The position numbers were made by a program, and so were the translations under genes. A DNA stretch of 37,729 nt, taken from JAYWDA01 sp043779185 (GTDB lineage: Bacteria > Bdellovibrionota > Bdellovibrionia > Bdellovibrionales > Bdellovibrionaceae). How positions within the stretch are numbered: position 1 is the stretch's first letter; every line of letters begins with the position of its first letter. Under the pieces are notes generated by a model that worked only from the letters and a program-made list of their open reading frames with translations, was not told the DNA's origin and ran no database searches. This document shows, one piece after another, positions 32,001 through 37,729 of this stretch. The stretch is from the NCBI GenBank assembly GCA_043779185.1, contig JAYWEQ010000025.1, forward strand, positions 1 to 37,729, written 5' to 3'.

Positions 32001-33135
32001 TAAAGGTGCGACCGTTGCTGAATGGGATCCGTATTCGAATCCAATTATCTCTGAAGTTTCTGGTAAGATCACTTACCACGAAATCGAAGAAGGTAAGACG
32101 ATGCAAGAGCAGGTCGATGCCGTCACAGGCTTTGCGACAAAGGTCATCACAGAAAGTAAATCTTCTGAAATCAAACCAACTGTTCATGTGACTGGTCCTG
32201 ATGGAAAAGTATTACTTTTACCAGGTCGTGAAATTCCAGCTCGTTATTTAATTCCAGTGGGCGCTCAGCTCCTAGTGACTGATGGACAAGAAGTTCACTC
32301 GGGTGAAGTCATTGCAAAAATGCACAGGGAAGCTTCTAAAACAAAAGATATCACTGGGGGTCTTCCTCGCGTTGCCGAATTGTTTGAAGCTCGTAAGCCA
32401 AAAGAAGCTGCCATCATCTCTGAAGTGGATGGTTATGTGACTTTCGGAAAAGACGTTAAAGGGAAGCAGCGAGTGATCGTGACTCCTGAAATTGGCGAAC
32501 AGAGAGAATATCTGATTCCAAAAGGGAAGCACGTTGCAGTTCGAGAAGGTGAATTCGTTCGTGCCGGTGAGGCCTTGATGGATGGACCGACGAATCCGCA
32601 TGATATCCTAGCGGTTCTTGGAGAGAAAGCCTTAGCGGCCTATCTTTCTAACGAGATCCAAGAGGTTTATCGTCTGCAAGGTGTAAATATCAATGATAAG
32701 CACATTGAGGTGATCGTTCGACAAATGCTACGTAAAGTAGAAGTTGTTGACGCTGGCGACAGTCGCTTTTTGGCTGGCGAACAAGCAGAAAAATATGCTT
32801 TTGCTGAAGAGAACAAGCGCATCACGGCAGATGGTGGCCAACCAGCCACTTCGAAGCCGTTGCTACTTGGTATCACCAAAGTCAGCTTAAGCACTGACAG
32901 CTGGATTTCTGCGGCCTCTTTCCAAGAGACCACAAAAGTTCTGACGGAAGCTGCCATCAACTCAAGAACAGACCATTTGCGTGGTTTAAAGGAAAACATC
33001 ATCATGGGTCGCTTGATTCCAGCAGGGACCGGCTTAACGTCGTACAAGCGTTGGAAAGTCGAACTTAAGGAAGATGAAGATACTACATTCACCGCTTTAC
33101 CAGGTGCAGTGGCAGTTTCTCAGCAACCAGGCTAA
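29008..33135 (+). CDS. rpoC: RNA polymerase beta' subunit
   Basis: Catalytic core subunit of 1375 residues. The active-site NADFDGD is at 458-464, the same numbering as E. coli, with the three Mg-binding Asp. The N-terminal zinc ribbon CLCGKYKRMKYRGVICEKCG and the second zinc site (CTSTRG, CVRCYG) are complete. The start codon is TTG at 29008, supported by AGGGGTGAG just before it and by the conserved start (LLNFF); no ATG gives the full domain. Transcribed with rpoB. Confidence 0.98.
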   Translation: MRDLLNFFDKPKDPLSFDAVRVSLASPEMIREWSHGEVKKPETINYRTFKPERDGLFCAKIFGPIKDYECLCGKYKRMKYRGVICEKCGVEVTQTKVRRDRLGHIELATPVAHIWFLRSLPSRIGNLLNLSLKDVEKVLYCEAYVVTDPMETKLEEGQVLSEEAYQAALNEYGPNFKAGMGGEAVREMLRKIDPEYLSRKLRLEVKETKSEAQIKKLAKRLKVVEAFKNSINKTEWMMLEALPVLPPDLRPLVPLDGGRFATSDLNDLYRRVINRNNRLKRLQELNAPDIIIRNEKRMLQEAVDALLDNGRRGKTFTGPNKRPLRSLSDMLKGKQGRFRQNLLGKRVDYSGRSVITVGPTLKLHQCGLPKKMALELFKPFVYNKLEEKGFATTIKQAKKLVDQETVEVWDILSDVVKEHPVLLNRAPTLHRLGIQAFEPVLHEGKAIQLHPLVCTAFNADFDGDQMAVHVPLSIEAQVEARVLMMSTNNILSPANGKPIINPSQDIVLGLYWMTRIRPGAKGTGRIFASVQEAQYAYEMGFVDIQAACKVRINGKLQDTSVGRAIFTSAVPREVPFSETNIVMNKKSIAGLIDKTFRLAGAKSTCILADKIMELGFKYSTVAGLSICIDDMIIPAAKVGMIKDAEKQVQEIQQQYDEGLITDGERYNKVVDIWAQTSDKVAREMMNQIEKQKFIVDGKEIIGPSFNPIYVMADSGARGSFNQLRQLGGMRGLMAKPSGEIIETPITANFREGLTVLQYFISTHGARKGLADTALKTANSGYLTRRLVDVAQDVVVSETDCGTNDGLEVSALYEGGEIIQPIGERILGRTPITDIIDPTTNQVIVRAQQEITETHIKKIDDVGVDKVQIRSGLTCTSTRGVCVRCYGRDLSRGSTVNLGETVGIIAAQSIGEPGTQLTMRTFHLGGAASRSVEQSVHASRYDGTLKLENVHFVPNRQGKLTVMNRNGDAKVIDETGRERESFKLVYGAILNFKEGDKVPKGATVAEWDPYSNPIISEVSGKITYHEIEEGKTMQEQVDAVTGFATKVITESKSSEIKPTVHVTGPDGKVLLLPGREIPARYLIPVGAQLLVTDGQEVHSGEVIAKMHREASKTKDITGGLPRVAELFEARKPKEAAIISEVDGYVTFGKDVKGKQRVIVTPEIGEQREYLIPKGKHVAVREGEFVRAGEALMDGPTNPHDILAVLGEKALAAYLSNEIQEVYRLQGVNINDKHIEVIVRQMLRKVEVVDAGDSRFLAGEQAEKYAFAEENKRITADGGQPATSKPLLLGITKVSLSTDSWISAASFQETTKVLTEAAINSRTDHLRGLKENIIMGRLIPAGTGLTSYKRWKVELKEDEDTTFTALPGAVAVSQQPG

Positions 33136-33144
33136 AACAATCCG

Positions 33145-33175
33145 ATTGGGATCTGTTAAAAGGTCCCAATTTTTT
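33145..33175 (+). terminator. Rho-independent terminator after rpoC
   Basis: ATTGGGATC (33145-33153) pairs with GGTCCCAAT (33162-33170) with one T-G, an eight-base loop, then TTTTT. It ends the rpoBC unit. Confidence 0.88.
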
Positions 33176-33187
33176 AATAACAAAATG

Positions 33188-33216
33188 TTGACCCTGGCGT
33201 TATGAAGAGCTAATTT
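33188..33216 (+). promoter_or_regulatory. probable promoter of the str operon
   Basis: TTGACC (33188-33193), 17-base spacer, TAATTT (33211-33216), placed just after the rpoC terminator and 42 bases before the S12 start. Good -35, weak -10. Confidence 0.5.
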
Positions 33217-33258
33217 CCTGCGACCAGTGTTTAGACGAGCATCCACAAGGGGTATGAA

Positions 33259-33633
33259 GTGCCAACAATCAATCAGCTCATTAAAAAAGAGCGTATTGTT
33301 CAAAAAAATCAGACTAAATCACCTGCATTGCAAGCATGTCCTCAAAGACGTGGCGTTTGCACTCGTGTTTATACAACAACTCCAAAGAAGCCGAATTCAG
33401 CTTTACGTAAAGTGGCTAAGGTTCGTCTTTCCAATGGGTTCGAAGTGATCTCTTACATTCCTGGTATCGGTCATAACCTGCAAGAGCATAGCGTTGTCCT
33501 TATTCGAGGCGGCCGGGTTAAAGATCTTCCAGGTGTTCGTTATCACATTGTACGTGGTGTTCTTGACCTTCAAGGGGTTAACGGACGTCTTCGTAGCCGA
33601 TCAAAATATGGAACTAAAAGACCTAAAAAATAG
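33259..33633 (+). CDS. rpsL: 30S ribosomal protein S12
   Basis: Decoding-centre protein of 124 residues with CPQRRGVCTRVYTTTPKKPNSALRK, NGFEV, GHNLQEHSVVLIRGGRVKDLPGVRYH. The two Lys where streptomycin-resistance changes usually occur (in TPKKPN and RVKDLPG) are wild type. GTG start at 33259, with AAGGGGT five bases upstream. First gene of the str operon. Confidence 0.98.
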   Translation: MPTINQLIKKERIVQKNQTKSPALQACPQRRGVCTRVYTTTPKKPNSALRKVAKVRLSNGFEVISYIPGIGHNLQEHSVVLIRGGRVKDLPGVRYHIVRGVLDLQGVNGRLRSRSKYGTKRPKK

Positions 33634-33647
33634 GTGAGGAAAACTTA

Positions 33648-34121
33648 ATGTCTCGACGTAAACGTACATTTAAAAGAGAAGTGCTTCCAGATCCAGTTTT
33701 CAAAGACATCGTCGTTGCAAAACTGATCAACAAAATGATGGTGCGTGGCCAAAAAGGCACGGCACAAAAATTATTGTACGGAGCTCTTGAAGAACTTAAA
33801 GGCAAAGTTCCTAACGAGGAGCCAATTGCTATTCTTAAAAAAGCTTTAGAAAATATGAAACCTTCGATCGAAGTTCGTTCTCGCCGAGTTGGCGGAGCCA
33901 CTTATCAAGTTCCAGTTGATGTACGTCCGACACGACGTCTTTCTTTGGCTATGCGATGGATGATTGAATATTCTCGATCTCGTGGCGAAAAAGATTATGC
34001 TCGCAGGTTAGCTGGCGAAATCATGGACGCTTTCAACAATCGTGGCAACGCGATCAAGAAAAAAGAAGACGTTCACCGTATGGCTGAGGCGAATAAAGCA
34101 TTCTCTCATTATAACTGGTAA
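33648..34121 (+). CDS. rpsG: 30S ribosomal protein S7
   Basis: Head-assembly protein of the 30S subunit, 157 residues, normal length, with SRRKRTFKREVLPDPVF, the KAMENMKPSIEVRSRRVGGATYQVPVDV-type core and RRLSLAMRWM. GGTGAGG lies before the ATG. Fifteen bases after rpsL, same transcript. Confidence 0.98.
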   Translation: MSRRKRTFKREVLPDPVFKDIVVAKLINKMMVRGQKGTAQKLLYGALEELKGKVPNEEPIAILKKALENMKPSIEVRSRRVGGATYQVPVDVRPTRRLSLAMRWMIEYSRSRGEKDYARRLAGEIMDAFNNRGNAIKKKEDVHRMAEANKAFSHYNW

Positions 34122-34131
34122 TTTTTGATTC

Positions 34132-36234
34132 ATGTCTTACAAAGATCCAAAGATCATTGCGGATCTTAAGTTCACTCGAAATATCGGCGTCATGGCACAC
34201 ATTGACGCCGGTAAAACGACCACCTCCGAACGAATTCTTTACTACACTGGAAAAAGTCACAAAATTGGCGAAGTTCACGATGGTGCAGCCACGATGGACT
34301 GGATGGCGCAAGAGCAAGAGCGTGGCATCACGATCACCTCTGCTGCGACCATGTGTTATTGGAAAGATCACAGAATCAATCTCATCGATACTCCCGGGCA
34401 TGTCGATTTCACCATCGAAGTCGAGCGATCGTTACGTGTTCTAGATGGAGCCGTCGCCGTATTTGACGGCGTCAATGGCGTAGAGCCCCAGTCAGAAACA
34501 GTCTGGCGACAGGCTGATAAATATAAAGTTCCCCGAATTTGTTTTATTAATAAAATGGACCGCGTCGGTGCTGATTTTGTGATGAGTGTGAATTCACTTA
34601 AAGAGCGTCTGCAAGCGAATCCAATTCCAATTCAAGTTCCCATCGGCCTTGAAGAAAATTTTAAAGGCATCGTCGATCTGATCGAAAATAAAGCCATGAT
34701 ATGGGGCGCGCAGGGCTTGGGTGAAAATTTTGAAATCGTCGAGATCCCTGCCGATATGAAAGAAGAAATCGCACGGTATCGCACGGAAGTGATCGAAAAA
34801 ATTGTTGAGTTCGATGATGTGCTTTTTGAAAAATATTTAAATGGCGACGCTATTTCTCCGGCTGAACTAAAAGCGGCCCTGCGCAAGGGCACTCTTGCTA
34901 TTAAAGCTTTTCCTGTTTTATGTGGAGCCGCTTTCAAAAACAAAGGCGTGCAGCCTTTGCTAGATGCTGTGATTGATTATTTACCAGCGCCCAATGATGT
35001 TCCAGCTATGATGGGCTTTCATCCGGATCGCCCAGATAAAGAAATTGTATGTCCGCTTGAATTCGATGCTCCAGCCGCCGCCTTAGCTTTTAAAATTGCC
35101 AATGATCCTTTCTCTGGAACTTTAACCTACATCCGAGTTTACTCAGGTGAAGTGAAGGTCGGAGATCAGCTCTACAACCCTCGCACTCAGAAAAAAGAAC
35201 GCATCCAGCGTCTGGTGAAAATGCACGCCAACTCGCGAGAAGAAATTCAATCTTTGAAGGCGGGCGATATTGGCGCAACGATCGGCTTAAAATTTACTGG
35301 CACCGGCGACACTCTTTGCGAAACGGCTCATCCGATCGTTCTAGAATCGATCACCTTCCCCGAGCCAGTGATTGCGGTGGCCATAGAAGCAAAATCTTCT
35401 GGTGAGCAGGAGAAGATGCTAGAGGGCTTAGCCAAGCTAGAAAAAGAAGATCCGTCTTGTCGCTTAAGAACCGATCCCGAAACTGGACAAATCCTTTTGG
35501 CCGGAATGGGCGAGCTGCATTTAGAAATTTTAGTGGACCGATTGCTGCGCGAACATAAAGTTCAAGCCAATGTCGGAAAGCCTCAGGTTTCATACCGTGA
35601 AACAATTTCATCAGCGGTGCAAGAAGACCACACTTACGAGCGAGAGGTCGCCAACGAAAAACATTTCGCGCGGGTGACTCTAAAGATTGAGCCCGTTCAT
35701 CAAAAAGAAGGCATCCAATTCAATAGCCTTGTTCCAATTAGCAAAGAATTCACTCAGCCGTTTCTTAAGGCGGTCGAGGGAGGATTTCGTGAATCCGCGG
35801 AGGTTGGACCCGTGGCCAATTATTCTTTGATTGGAATTAAGGGCACTGTGCTGGCGATTGGAACTCAGCCTGACTCATCCAGCGAGATGGCATTTAAGGC
35901 CGCGACTTCTTTGGCTTTTCGGGATGCCGTGCGCAAAGCTAAGGTGGAGCTTTTAGAGCCCATTTTTAAACTTGAGATCACTTGCCCCGATGATTTTGTA
36001 GGCAATGTTGTTGGAGATTTAAACTCTCGCCGAGGTCGAATTCTTTCGATGAATATGAAGCCGGGTGGGGGGCAGATCATCCATGCTGAAGCGCCATTAG
36101 CGACCCTATTTGGTTACGCCACAGATATTCGAAGCCTGAGCCAGGGGCGCGCCACTTTTTTTATGGATTTCCTCGAGTACTCAGTTGTGCCGCCCAAGGT
36201 CAAAGCGGAGATTTTAAAACGCCTGGGCCGCTGA
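34132..36234 (+). CDS. fusA: elongation factor G
   Basis: Translocase GTPase of 700 residues with five domains. G domain: AHIDAGKT at 22-29, switch II DTPGHVDF with His90, NKMD at 140-143; domain II about 305-400, III and V with the GMGELHLEI motif, IV with the tip near RIEPVHQKEG-type residues, and a C-terminal FGYATDIRSLSQGR. Start ATG 34132 lies 10 bases after rpsG and has no Shine-Dalgarno. By eye, Arg codons are mostly CGC and CGA with few CGT, unlike tuf, so codon bias is weaker than expected for the main EF-G. A second copy elsewhere is possible. A fresh promoter starts the next block. Confidence 0.97.
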   Translation: MSYKDPKIIADLKFTRNIGVMAHIDAGKTTTSERILYYTGKSHKIGEVHDGAATMDWMAQEQERGITITSAATMCYWKDHRINLIDTPGHVDFTIEVERSLRVLDGAVAVFDGVNGVEPQSETVWRQADKYKVPRICFINKMDRVGADFVMSVNSLKERLQANPIPIQVPIGLEENFKGIVDLIENKAMIWGAQGLGENFEIVEIPADMKEEIARYRTEVIEKIVEFDDVLFEKYLNGDAISPAELKAALRKGTLAIKAFPVLCGAAFKNKGVQPLLDAVIDYLPAPNDVPAMMGFHPDRPDKEIVCPLEFDAPAAALAFKIANDPFSGTLTYIRVYSGEVKVGDQLYNPRTQKKERIQRLVKMHANSREEIQSLKAGDIGATIGLKFTGTGDTLCETAHPIVLESITFPEPVIAVAIEAKSSGEQEKMLEGLAKLEKEDPSCRLRTDPETGQILLAGMGELHLEILVDRLLREHKVQANVGKPQVSYRETISSAVQEDHTYEREVANEKHFARVTLKIEPVHQKEGIQFNSLVPISKEFTQPFLKAVEGGFRESAEVGPVANYSLIGIKGTVLAIGTQPDSSSEMAFKAATSLAFRDAVRKAKVELLEPIFKLEITCPDDFVGNVVGDLNSRRGRILSMNMKPGGGQIIHAEAPLATLFGYATDIRSLSQGRATFFMDFLEYSVVPPKVKAEILKRLGR

Positions 36235-36571
36235 TTTAAGAGCTAATTTTACTAAAAGTCGTGGCAAGGCTCTGGCCTTCTTCAGATGAAAAATTCTCAA
36301 AAATTGAATCTTTTGAAACCCTTTACAAAAGATTTTATTTTTCTTTGACATAACCTTGTCGAAATTGCATATTTGCGCACTCAGCGCTTAATTGTTTGCA
36401 AAAAACCCTCTGAATTTTTCGGGCCGCACAGGGCTCCTCCAGAGACAAGTTTTCGATGGAACAAATAAGTTTAAGACGAAACTGAACGGACTCTTAAAGT
36501 GTCAGAGGCCTTACAGAATTAAATGTTAGGTTTTAAACGTTTAGGTAACAAATGTTAGGAAAGTGGCGAAT
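36235..36571 (+). promoter_or_regulatory. fusA-rpsJ spacer: S10-operon promoter and leader
   Basis: 337 bases without a gene. Promoter TTGACA (36345-36350), 17-base spacer, CATATT (36368-36373); transcription would begin near 36380, giving a leader of about 190 bases. In the leader CCTCTGA (36407-36413) can pair with TCAGAGG (36502-36508) over seven bases, while CTCTG (36408-36412) can pair instead with CAGAG (36440-36444); the two are mutually exclusive. A 10-base direct repeat AAATGTTAGG occurs at 36521-36530 and 36550-36559, the second giving the rpsJ Shine-Dalgarno. AAGGC/GCCTT near 36273 is too weak to call a terminator. Confidence 0.6.
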
Positions 36572-36880
36572 ATGAGTAATCAAAGAATCAGAATTCGACT
36601 GAAAGCTTTTGATCACAAACTTCTCGATCAATCGACGAAAGAAATTGTCGAAACCGCTCGTCGTACGGGCGCGAAAGTGGCTGGACCCATTCCTTTGCCA
36701 ACAAGAATCAACCGATTTACAGTTCTTCGTTCTCCTCACGTTGATAAAAAATCACGTGAACAATTTGAAATTAGAACTCACAAGCGAATGTTGGATATCC
36801 TCGAACCGACTCAACAGACTGTCGACCAACTGATGAAGTTGGACCTTTCTGCCGGCGTCGATGTAGATATCAAGTTATAA
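36572..36880 (+). CDS. rpsJ: 30S ribosomal protein S10 (NusE)
   Basis: Part of the 30S head and, as NusE, of the NusB-boxA antitermination complex that NusG also joins. 102 residues from ATG 36572, with the family start QRIRIRLKAFDHKLLD and GPIPLPTRINRFTVLRSPHVDKKSREQFE-type core visible. I reject the GTG three codons earlier because the TTAGGA Shine-Dalgarno would be too close. First gene of the S10 operon. Confidence 0.97.
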   Translation: MSNQRIRIRLKAFDHKLLDQSTKEIVETARRTGAKVAGPIPLPTRINRFTVLRSPHVDKKSREQFEIRTHKRMLDILEPTQQTVDQLMKLDLSAGVDVDIKL

Positions 36881-36901
36881 TAGAATTTTCAGGAGTGAAT
36901 C

Positions 36902-37561
36902 GTGAGCGAAACAACGACAGCAACAAATTCAGAGCTTAAGTTAAATGGGCTCTTTGCTTTTAAAGAAGGAATGGCAACGATCTATAATGATCAAGGTGAA
37001 GCCGTTCCTGTCACCGTCTTGAGATATGAGCCTTGGTTCGTAGCTCAGGTGAAGACCACAGAAAACGATGGTTACGATGCTATTCAATTAGCTTGTCGTC
37101 CAAAAAAAGCAAAGAACGTTTCTAAGGCTATTAAAAATCATCTGACCAAAGCCGGTTTTGAAAACGGAGCTCAGTTCGTAAAAGAGCTTCGTCAAACGAT
37201 GCCTGAGGGCGCGGCCATCGGAAACCAACTTTCTATCGAAAGTCTTTCTGTCGGTGATATCGTAAAAATTACTTCCAAGTCTAAAGGTCACGGTTTTTGT
37301 GGATCTGTTAAGCGATGGAGCTTTGCGGGTGGCCCTGCTTCCCACGGTTCTAAGTTTCACAGACAACCAGGATCAAGCGGTAACCGGACTTGGCCAGGTC
37401 GAGTCATGCCAGGTAAGAAATTTCCTGGTCACTGGGGTGATGAAAACATCACTGTTAAAAATGTCCAAGTTGTTCAAGTGATTCCATCCGAAAATGTTGT
37501 GATGGTGAAGGGTCCGGTTCCGGGCGCTCGCAACACTTTGGTGAAGTTGGTGAGAGAATAG
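36902..37561 (+). CDS. rplC: 50S ribosomal protein L3
   Basis: Early-assembly protein reaching into the peptidyl-transferase centre. 219 residues with GTG start at 36902 and CAGGAG upstream. A 17-residue polar N-terminal extension precedes NGLFAFKEGMA. The conserved loop reads GSSGNRTWPGRVMPGKKFPGHWG; the Gln that is methylated by PrmB in E. coli L3 (GQNQTPG region) is not present, so that modification is not expected. Confidence 0.96.
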   Translation: MSETTTATNSELKLNGLFAFKEGMATIYNDQGEAVPVTVLRYEPWFVAQVKTTENDGYDAIQLACRPKKAKNVSKAIKNHLTKAGFENGAQFVKELRQTMPEGAAIGNQLSIESLSVGDIVKITSKSKGHGFCGSVKRWSFAGGPASHGSKFHRQPGSSGNRTWPGRVMPGKKFPGHWGDENITVKNVQVVQVIPSENVVMVKGPVPGARNTLVKLVRE

Positions 37562-37562
37562 T

Positions 37563-37729
37563 ATGGCAAATGTAATAAACTGGAAAAAAGAAAAAGTTGG
37601 TCAGGTTGAATTACCGGCTGAGATATTTGAAACTCAAGTGAAGAAAGAAGTTCTTCACCAGGTCGTCAAATGGCAGCTTGCAAGTCGCCGTCAAGGAACT
37701 CACTCGACTAAGACTAAGGGTCTTGTCAG
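37563..37729 (+). CDS. rplD: 50S ribosomal protein L4, 5' part only
   Basis: ATG at 37563, two bases after the rplC stop; 55 codons and two bases remain before the window ends. The translation MANVINWKKEKVGQVELP and then VVKWQLASRRQGTHSTKTKG match the N-terminal part of L4 including the Arg-Gln-Gly-Thr turn before the long rRNA-binding loop. The order rpsJ-rplC-rplD is that of the S10 operon. In E. coli L4 also regulates this operon. Confidence 0.95.
   Translation, partial: MANVINWKKEKVGQVELPAEIFETQVKKEVLHQVVKWQLASRRQGTHSTKTKGLV

Noticed and set aside
32667..33092. 141-codon minus-strand frame opposite rpoC
   Set aside because: Lies wholly within the conserved rpoC C-terminal region and shows no protein signature.
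33259..33633. Streptomycin-resistance changes in rpsL
   Set aside because: Both critical Lys residues are present.
1..37729. Mobile element, prophage, CRISPR array or defence island
   Set aside because: No transposase, integrase, terminal repeats, regular spacer array or abrupt change of base composition; nearly all sequence is accounted for by conserved housekeeping genes.

Overview
The window is an ordinary chromosomal segment of a Gram-negative bacterium. It carries signal-peptide and outer-membrane-type proteins, a class I SecE, an NtrY/NtrX pair and a proteobacterial-type long RpoB. The mix of housekeeping order, BON-domain and glycine-zipper stress proteins and moderate GC fits a Bdellovibrio-like member of the Bdellovibrionota. 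That placement is my inference from gene content, not a database result. I see no phage, insertion sequence, CRISPR array or other mobile element.

Region 1 (1-11.9 kb) is a mixed block. clpB, open at the left edge, is followed by a small secreted beta-barrel candidate with its own terminator, then a secreted protein of unknown function under two palindromes, one of which contains its Shine-Dalgarno. Next comes a tightly overlapping chain ribE-ribBA-ribH-ntrY-ntrX. Riboflavin synthase, DHBP synthase (fused to a GTP cyclohydrolase II half that has lost its zinc and catalytic motifs) and lumazine synthase run by stop/start overlaps straight into a membrane histidine kinase and its AAA+ response regulator. 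The regulator has a broken sigma-54 contact motif. Two envelope/stress-type genes (BON domain; glycine-zipper YflT-like) close the block with a strong terminator.

Region 2 (11.9-19 kb) holds proS, a coupled secreted protein of unknown function, pyrF, a soluble hybrid histidine kinase whose N-terminal receiver lacks the acidic pair, a histidine phosphatase on the minus strand, and a TrmH-family rRNA methyltransferase.

Region 3 (19-37.7 kb) is the translation/transcription super-cluster: tRNA-Thr(UGU), tRNA-Tyr, tRNA-Gly, tRNA-Thr(GGU), tuf, tRNA-Trp, secE, nusG, rplK, rplA, rplJ, rplL, rpoB, rpoC, then rpsL, rpsG, fusA, then rpsJ, rplC and the start of rplD. The four-tRNA-tuf order is the same as the E. 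coli thrU-tyrU-glyT-thrT-tufB operon. Terminators lie after tuf, rplL and rpoC, and separate promoters are visible before rpsL and rpsJ.

The most unusual signal is a short hairpin with a GNRA-type loop, repeated in the non-coding spacers of region 3 (before tRNA-Gly, before tRNA-Trp, twice before rplK, in modified form before rplJ, and twice before rpoB). In three copies it is followed directly by a CTCTAA sequence. I propose, as a hypothesis only, that these are rrn-type boxB/boxA-like antitermination or processing sites. Other points worth a second look are the degenerate RibBA half, the NtrX GAYPGV motif, fusA without a Shine-Dalgarno, and mutually exclusive pairings in the S10-operon leader.
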